NCBI GenBank assembly: GCA_021307315.1
Contig: JAJSPD010000201.1
Coordinates: 1-22,883, forward strand
Source of the DNA: Bisporella sp. PMI_857
Taxonomy: Eukaryota > Ascomycota > Leotiomycetes > Helotiales > Helotiaceae
Direction of reading: 5' to 3'
Length of the DNA stretch: 22,883 bases
The translations under genes were made by a program, and so were the position numbers. Below are positions 18,432 through 22,883 of this stretch, piece by piece; position 1 is the first letter of the stretch, and each line of letters opens with the position of its first letter. The notes under the pieces were generated by a model. The model was not told where the DNA came from, did no database searches, and worked only from the letters and a program-made list of their open reading frames with translations.

Positions 18432-18819
18432 GTTACTATACTACTTGAAGATGTGCGATTACTGTAACAAATGTAATACAAGTTATTATGTAATAGGCCG
18501 TTGTGTAACACGTTGTTGTGCAAAAGGTTGTAGGATTGAGGGATCCAAATTCGGCTCCCCGCCATTTGGTATCAAGGGAACCTGTTCAGGCTTCTATTGT
18601 GCAATTAAACCCCTTAGAGGTTCAAATTTGGCCCTTATGCCTGTGCACTTGTTGGCCATCAACACAAGAGGGTCCTCAAAGTCAACTATCAACAATAGAA
18701 AGATCCTCATAAAACAGGGCCTTGAACAACAAAACAGCTCTTAAATATCTCAAGCTTAAGGCTCGAAGTGTATTGAGTGACCTGGAGAAATCTTCTCGAC
18801 TTCCGAAAAGTTCTGTATA
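18432..18819. other. Spacer between the inverted-repeat unit and the MADS gene
   Basis: TGTAA/TGTTG-type short words repeat at 18463-18525, giving a Cys-rich frame on one strand and an Asn/His-rich frame on the other. I read both as by-products of the repeat, not genes. 18550-18800 shows nothing recognisable. Confidence 0.35.
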
Positions 18820-19177
18820 ATGGAGGCTAAAAGTACCAAAGGAAACGACGGGAGGGTAAGAAGAAAACGAAAGAGCGAAAGAATAAACAGGAGAAAGAAT
18901 ACCCTGATTAAAAAAGCCTATGAATTAGGAAAGTTCGATGGTATCGACGTAGCGCTGATCATTTGCAAGCATGGCCGATACACGACGTACAAATCTAGAA
19001 ACCATGCATCGTGGCCACCATCCAGAGCAGAGATAGTTAGTAGAGCGATTGCTTGTTCAGGACATACGACGGGTGCTAATACTGATCTAGCAAACTGCCT
19101 ATCCTCTCCCGAAGAATATGTTACCGGAAGACATCGAAAAGCGCATTTCTAAACATACCAGGGGGGGGAACAAATAG
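18820..19177 (+). CDS. Mini MADS-box (SRF-type) protein, two exons
   Basis: Exon 1 is 18820-19035 and exon 2 is 19091-19177, joined across a 55-bp intron (GTTAGT...CTAG, phase 0), giving 100 aa. Residues about 14-55 match the DNA-binding half of a MADS box: basic RRKRKSERINRRKN, then LIKKAYELGKF, then VALIICKHGRY. After the MADS core comes SWPPSRAEI and, across the splice, QTAYPLPKNMLPEDIEKRI. Reading through the intron instead ends in an unrelated tail, so the splice is well supported. MADS proteins are dimeric DNA-binding regulators of several hundred residues; here nothing follows the core. Such short forms occur in Pezizomycotina, to my knowledge without assigned function. It may act as a small DNA-binding or dimer-poisoning protein (inference). 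Confidence 0.75.
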
Positions 19178-20085
19178 TGAAACCCTGCGTGCCGGAACGA
19201 CTTTATAGTTTGGGGGTCTTAAATCCCCACCACATAAAAATAATAGGTACTTCGACTTGAAGTATCTTAAAATCTATGCACGCCTTAATATCTCCTATAA
19301 TTTTTTATAAGTTATGTCCGGTCTCTGCGTCCCGAGACGCACCCTGTAACGAGACAAGCTATAAGTACTTCGAGTTCAGGCGAATTTAAATTTATGAACA
19401 CATTAAAATTTCTATTTATTTTAAATTTAGTTACGTTGTATGTTTTTTCCTGGACACTCCTGACTTATTAATTCCAAATTTTTTGATTACGTCGTCGCCG
19501 CTTACCTAAATTATAAGTTAGAGAGCCTTTTATTATAGTATGATAAGACTTTTCGACCCACGACATCACTAACTTATTAGGCTCTTTTCGCTTTTTAAAC
19601 TTATAGAACGATTAAATATGGATTTCCGAGTTTCATTACAATACTAGAAAGTTATTTTTAGTTTTGTGGCGGCCAGAGCGCGCTATGTTATACGCTGTCG
19701 CTACATAAGCTAATACTTCCTTTAATTAAGCGATTAAGGATGCTGGTCAGCGGCGGTGTAGTCTAAAGGAGTTTTATCCGAGCTTTAAAGCCTCACTACT
19801 ATATAGAAGATCGTCATTAGCCTTGTGGCATTGTGGCGGGCAAAATCAAGTAAGGCTGCCACGCGGATCAGTACCTCAGCTGCCAATTTTGCAAAACAGC
19901 CCCGCACGTCCTATAATATTTACGCTGTAATTTCATTTATGAAGCTTTAAGCATGAAGATTAACTATAGCTGCACATAGTTGAGGCACAGAAAAAGCACG
20001 ATGTGAAGGAGGCAAAGGCTGAAGTTGGTCGAAGTCGGCGATCAAAGCACAATCAGCCTGTGAATACTTGCTATTTCAACATTGG
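19178..20085. other. Degenerate AT-rich spacer, no gene
   Basis: No coding frame is supported. The area has diverged direct repeats (listed separately) and a 6-bp-stem hairpin (TGCGTC/GACGCA, 19326-19341). It looks like worn transposon sequence. Confidence 0.45.
19243..19436. repeat. Diverged direct repeat pair of about 75 bp
   Basis: 19243-19317 and 19361-19436 align over their full length from an ATARGTACTTCGA start to a GTTAYGT end. They differ at many positions, a good share of them transitions. Spacing is 118 bp. The source element is not recognised. Confidence 0.5.
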
Positions 20086-20184
20086 TGTTACGCGCATCGC
20101 TAAACAGGACTTATGCCTTAGGGGCCTGAGGCTCGGTAAGCCTGGCTTACACAGAGAACCCCTGGGGTGGGAAGGTCACGTGAT

Positions 20185-20240
20185 GGATCATGGCTCACGA
20201 ATGATCCATGATCCAACGGATCATTGTTCTTCAATGATCC
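20185..20240 (+). repeat. Twin hairpins in the LTR U3
   Basis: GGATCAT and ATGATCC pair around a 9-nt loop at 20185-20207, and again around a 9-nt loop at 20218-20240. A fifth heptamer (ATGATCC) lies at 20208-20214. The hairpins start 33 bp apart and lie directly before the TATA box, so they are likely regulatory or structural. Confidence 0.7.
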
Positions 20241-20255
20241 AACCCCACGAAGCCC

Positions 20256-20263
20256 TATATAAG
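20256..20263 (+). promoter_or_regulatory. LTR TATA box
   Basis: TATATAAG lies 28-35 nt before the CTTCGTGCTCAA run (20291-20302). Transcription is therefore expected to start at about 20286-20295, defining the U3/R boundary. Confidence 0.65.
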
Positions 20264-20440
20264 TAGATAGCTTTCCCAGTAAGATAGGAGCTTCGTGCTC
20301 AACTCAAATAGTATTCTTCAATAGTATACTTGTTATTGGGATCTAGTCTTATATGTGATATACCTACTTCTCTCCAGACCAACAAACCCCGGACCAAGAT
20401 CTTCTATCTATATTGGATCAGCCAATAGGACCGTAACACT

Positions 20441-20452
20441 TTGAGCACCGAG
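20441..20452 (+). promoter_or_regulatory. Candidate self-priming primer-binding site
   Basis: TTGAGCACCGAG starts 2 nt after the LTR. It lacks the TGG that begins tRNA-primed sites. It pairs with CTTCGTGCTCAA at 20291-20302, the predicted 5' end of the element RNA. Eleven of 12 positions pair, counting one G-U; eight are contiguous. This is the Tf1/sushi type of self-priming. Confidence 0.55.
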
Positions 20453-20479
20453 TCTTGAAGTACCTATATCGCATATACC

Positions 20480-22702
20480 ATGTCGACAACCAGTTCAACC
20501 CCACGTACCTCCAAGGGCGAACATGCCTCGCCACCGGTTCCGCAACCTACCTACCTACCTCAGCAAATCAAGGTACCCAAGGTCCACGAACCTAAAACCT
20601 TTGATGGCAATCGCAAGGAGCTACGCGCATATGTATCCCAATGCGAAATCTATATTCGCATGAACCCTTTATCTTTTGGATCCCAGGAACAAATCGTTCT
20701 ATGGGCTGTGTCCTATCTAACCGGAACAGCCTATGACTGGATCTCCACTCACCTCAAAGACTACCTAGCCTACTCACATGACAAGAGAGAAGATGAGACT
20801 AATGCTATTTTCGACAGTCATGATGAATATGTCAGTCAGCTCACACGCATGTTTGGAAACACTGATGAAGAAATACGTGCGGAAAGAGACATTCAATCAT
20901 GCAAGCAACTCACCAGTGTCACGGAGTATACAGGAAGGTTTGAGCTGCTAGCAGGCAAGGTGGATTGGGAAGATAAACCCCTCAGAGCGCTCTACTACAA
21001 AGGACTTAAGGAAGAAGTCAAGGATGATATTGTCAGGGGAGGAAGACCACAAACCCTCACCGAAATGAAAGATAAGGCAATTGAAATTGACACCAGACTG
21101 TATGAAAGACGCATGGAAAGAAGAGGGCAATACTCTTTAGGGTTCAGTAAGAAACAACACCCCCAGAAACCCCGTTACCATTCACCTATGGAACTGGACG
21201 CGTTCCAAGGGAAGCCCAAACAAAAGTCTAGCCTATCCAAGGAGGAAATGCAACGGCGTAGAGACAAGAACTTGTGTTTCGAATGTGGCCTTCCGGGCCA
21301 CATGGCCAGTTCTCATCGCAAGACGCAGCAATCTTGGAAGGGCAAGAAACAACTCAACAGCACGGGTAGGGGAGGATACAACGGCAAGACCTCAGGAAGA
21401 AAGGAAATCGCAGTCCTGGAAGCCAAGCCAACAGAAGAAGAACTGGAACAACAGAAAGTCCATACACAGCTTGAGACGCATTGCAACAAGTGTGGAATGG
21501 CATGCAGTGCATCATGGAAGGACAAATGCCCAGGCTGCCACTATGATGAGGACAGCGAATGGGAAGAAAGCTGCAAGACCATGGGAGAATTCCTATCCCA
21601 GGTAGACGGCGCAGCCATTGAATCGGAATCCGACGAAGAATGGGACATTGGACAAGAACTCAACAAGCTCCTCCACATCTCGGAAGAAGAGGAAGAAGAA
21701 CTCCACAAAGCCTTGTCCAGGGTAGATATGAACGATTCAAAAGCACCTTCCAGAGGATATACGGTAGCAGAACCAGAAGAGCTGACGCCGGAGCGGCGAA
21801 TTGAGATCATCAACCAGGAAATTCTCAAAGAAAGAGCCAAGTTGGAAGCGCATAGGCAAGAAGGGAGAGCCAAGGATCGTGCCAGATGGGAAGCCATGCT
21901 TGCAGCCGGAACAGTTGACGAATCCGAAAGAAATAATGCAGCACACCACAGACACCCACAGCACGGAACCCTCCATTGGACCGCATGCTACACAGACCAC
22001 TGCTTATACCATCTTGATGCCAAGCAGGCAAGCCACTTTCCCAAACGGAAACGGATGGTACTCCTCGAGGACAATGAGGAGAAAGACAAAAAAGAACTAT
22101 GCACATTCGGGAGCACGGGACAGCTATCCACCAATGTCAGACTAGGAAAAAACAAATTAACAGCCATGATTGACTCTGGAGCCACAGGAAACTTCATATC
22201 CCCAGACGTCATCAAACACTTTGGCATATCCACACAGGTCAAGAACACGCCATACACCCTCACTGTAGCAGACGGCACGGACGCCTCATACAGGGATGGA
22301 CTTGTGGATATTGAGACCACAAGACTCCGAATGGACACAGGTGACCATATGGAATGGTTACAATTAGACGTCACCCAGATTGGGCGGCATGAGATCATTT
22401 TGGGAATGCCATGGATCACAGAGCATAACCCAACGATCAATTGGCAAACAAGACAGCTCGTCTTTGACAGATGCCAGTGTGTTGTCAGGCCACAACCACT
22501 AACGACAATGTGGATCAAGGGCAAAGACAAAGGAACACAAACAAAAGAACTCGACCAGAGCCAGAAGGAGTTTGCGCCACTTCTTCAAGAGAGCCAGATC
22601 ACCAAGACATGGGATCACATATTAGGGAATTGCCCTCAGAATATGAAGAGTTCAAGGGGTTATTTCGGAAGAACAAGGACCCGAGGCCTTGCCGGAACAT
22701 AA
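20480..22702 (+). CDS. gag-pro: Ty3/gypsy Gag-protease polyprotein
   Basis: The frame runs 740 codons from the ATG at 20480. Residues about 30-205 are the capsid-like Gag (retrotransposon gag family: FDGNRKELRAYVSQCE, YLTGTAYDWI, YYKGLKEEV). A zinc knuckle at about 264-277 reads CFECGLPGHMASSH, with His in place of the last Cys. A second zinc-ribbon-like motif (CNKC...CPGC) sits at about 335-353, and an HWTACYTDHCLYH motif at about 510. The aspartic protease begins KLTAMIDSGATGNF (about residues 558-571) and ends near EIILGMPWI. After about 22620 the frame no longer codes for pol: the natural reading moves to another phase, so the last 25 or so residues are out-of-frame. Gag packages RNA and protease matures the polyprotein in cytoplasmic particles. 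Confidence 0.85.
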   Translation: MSTTSSTPRTSKGEHASPPVPQPTYLPQQIKVPKVHEPKTFDGNRKELRAYVSQCEIYIRMNPLSFGSQEQIVLWAVSYLTGTAYDWISTHLKDYLAYSHDKREDETNAIFDSHDEYVSQLTRMFGNTDEEIRAERDIQSCKQLTSVTEYTGRFELLAGKVDWEDKPLRALYYKGLKEEVKDDIVRGGRPQTLTEMKDKAIEIDTRLYERRMERRGQYSLGFSKKQHPQKPRYHSPMELDAFQGKPKQKSSLSKEEMQRRRDKNLCFECGLPGHMASSHRKTQQSWKGKKQLNSTGRGGYNGKTSGRKEIAVLEAKPTEEELEQQKVHTQLETHCNKCGMACSASWKDKCPGCHYDEDSEWEESCKTMGEFLSQVDGAAIESESDEEWDIGQELNKLLHISEEEEEELHKALSRVDMNDSKAPSRGYTVAEPEELTPERRIEIINQEILKERAKLEAHRQEGRAKDRARWEAMLAAGTVDESERNNAAHHRHPQHGTLHWTACYTDHCLYHLDAKQASHFPKRKRMVLLEDNEEKDKKELCTFGSTGQLSTNVRLGKNKLTAMIDSGATGNFISPDVIKHFGISTQVKNTPYTLTVADGTDASYRDGLVDIETTRLRMDTGDHMEWLQLDVTQIGRHEIILGMPWITEHNPTINWQTRQLVFDRCQCVVRPQPLTTMWIKGKDKGTQTKELDQSQKEFAPLLQESQITKTWDHILGNCPQNMKSSRGYFGRTRTRGLAGT

Positions 22703-22883
22703 GCCATGGGATCATGAGATACCACTCGTCGACGGGCAGCGCCTCCAAGTGGACCCATATACTCATTATCCGAAGACGACTTGAGGACGCTCAGGAAGTT
22801 TATAGACGATGGTCTAAAGAAAGGATCATCAGAGAGTCAACATCGCCAGCAGGAGCTTCGGTGTTATTCGTACCCAAGCCAGA
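22627..22883 (+). pseudogene. pol: Start of reverse transcriptase, frameshifted and cut by the window edge
   Basis: Typical fungal gypsy pre-RT sequence continues in successive phases: ELPSEYEEFKGLF (from 22627), EALPEHKPWDHEIPL (from 22683), PIYSLSEDDLRTLRKFIDD (from about 22754) and IRESTSPAGASVLFVPKP (from 22828). Each switch corresponds to loss of one base in the coding phase. One switch could be the programmed Gag-Pol shift; four within 250 bp mean this copy, or this part of the assembly, is damaged. The RT active site lies beyond the window. Confidence 0.75.

Larger units (their letters stand above)
20086..20438 (+). mobile_element. 5' LTR of a Ty3/gypsy retrotransposon
   Basis: The 353-bp LTR starts TGTTACG and ends CGTAACA, a perfect 7-bp terminal inversion. 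It holds a TATA box, an upstream E-box-like GGTCACGTGA (about 20174) and two hairpins. The Gag ATG follows only 41 nt after the LTR end. The 3' LTR lies beyond the window; the candidate 5-bp target duplication on this side is ATTGG. Confidence 0.85.

Noticed and set aside
16753..18432. Calling the inverted-repeat unit a hAT element from its CAG-like ends
   Set aside because: The left end reads CAGAGGCG and the right CAGGCG, and the 8-bp flanks (GATACAAT and TTACTATA) do not match.
18451..18744. Cysteine-rich small protein starting MCDYCNKCN
   Set aside because: The cysteines come from a run of TGT/TGTAA-type DNA repeats, and the opposite strand gives an equally odd Asn/His-rich frame, so I see no support for a real gene.
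1..22883. CRISPR array, bacterial operons, rRNA or tRNA genes
   Set aside because: The window is eukaryotic with spliced genes. No regular spacer array was seen, and no convincing tRNA A/B-box pair; GGTTCGA on the minus strand near 18045 lacks the rest of a B box.

Overview
The window reads as an accessory, transposon-rich stretch of a filamentous ascomycete (Pezizomycotina) genome. The evidence is short spliceosomal introns (49-78 bp, GTRNGY donors, YAG acceptors), a DUF3435 tyrosine recombinase, a HET-domain remnant, an F-box gene, a mini MADS-box gene and a Ty3/gypsy LTR retrotransposon. The species cannot be named from the sequence.

Layout. 1-3300 is an AT-rich, gene-poor block with only eroded reading frames and one GC-richer probable solo LTR (2241-2414). 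At its edge sits a complete gene for a small secreted protein on the minus strand (3590-4234). A five-exon F-box/cysteine-rich gene follows (5457-6556). 6557-9050 has no recognisable gene, only hairpins and short repeats. 9057-11303 is a large ankyrin solenoid protein. A frameshifted Myb/SANT-like pseudogene on the minus strand follows (11387-11823).

The centre holds two notable mobile features. One is a 376-bp hAT-type MITE with a near-perfect 8-bp target duplication (12686-13061). About 700 bp to its right is an intact five-exon DUF3435 gene of 732 codons (13779-16257), the superfamily that supplies the 'captain' recombinases of Starship giant transposons. Right of it, two inverted repeats (70 bp identical, then diverging) at 16756 and 18431 bound a 1.68-kb unit. 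This unit contains a broken chimera: the front of a HET domain joined out of frame to ankyrin repeats.

The right end has a 100-aa two-exon MADS-box mini-protein (18820-19177), a degenerate AT-rich repeat area, and then the 5' part of a Ty3/gypsy element. That element has a 353-bp LTR (20086-20438), a primer site that looks self-primed, an intact Gag-protease ORF (20480 to about 22620), and the start of reverse transcriptase broken by four frame changes.

The genes do not form a pathway. They are the usual content of a fungal dispensable compartment: recognition-type genes (HET, ankyrin, F-box), a candidate effector, small DNA-binding proteins and several classes of transposon. The best lead for a larger system is that the DUF3435 gene may mark the left end of a Starship running rightwards out of the window. 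This is inference; no element boundary is proven here.
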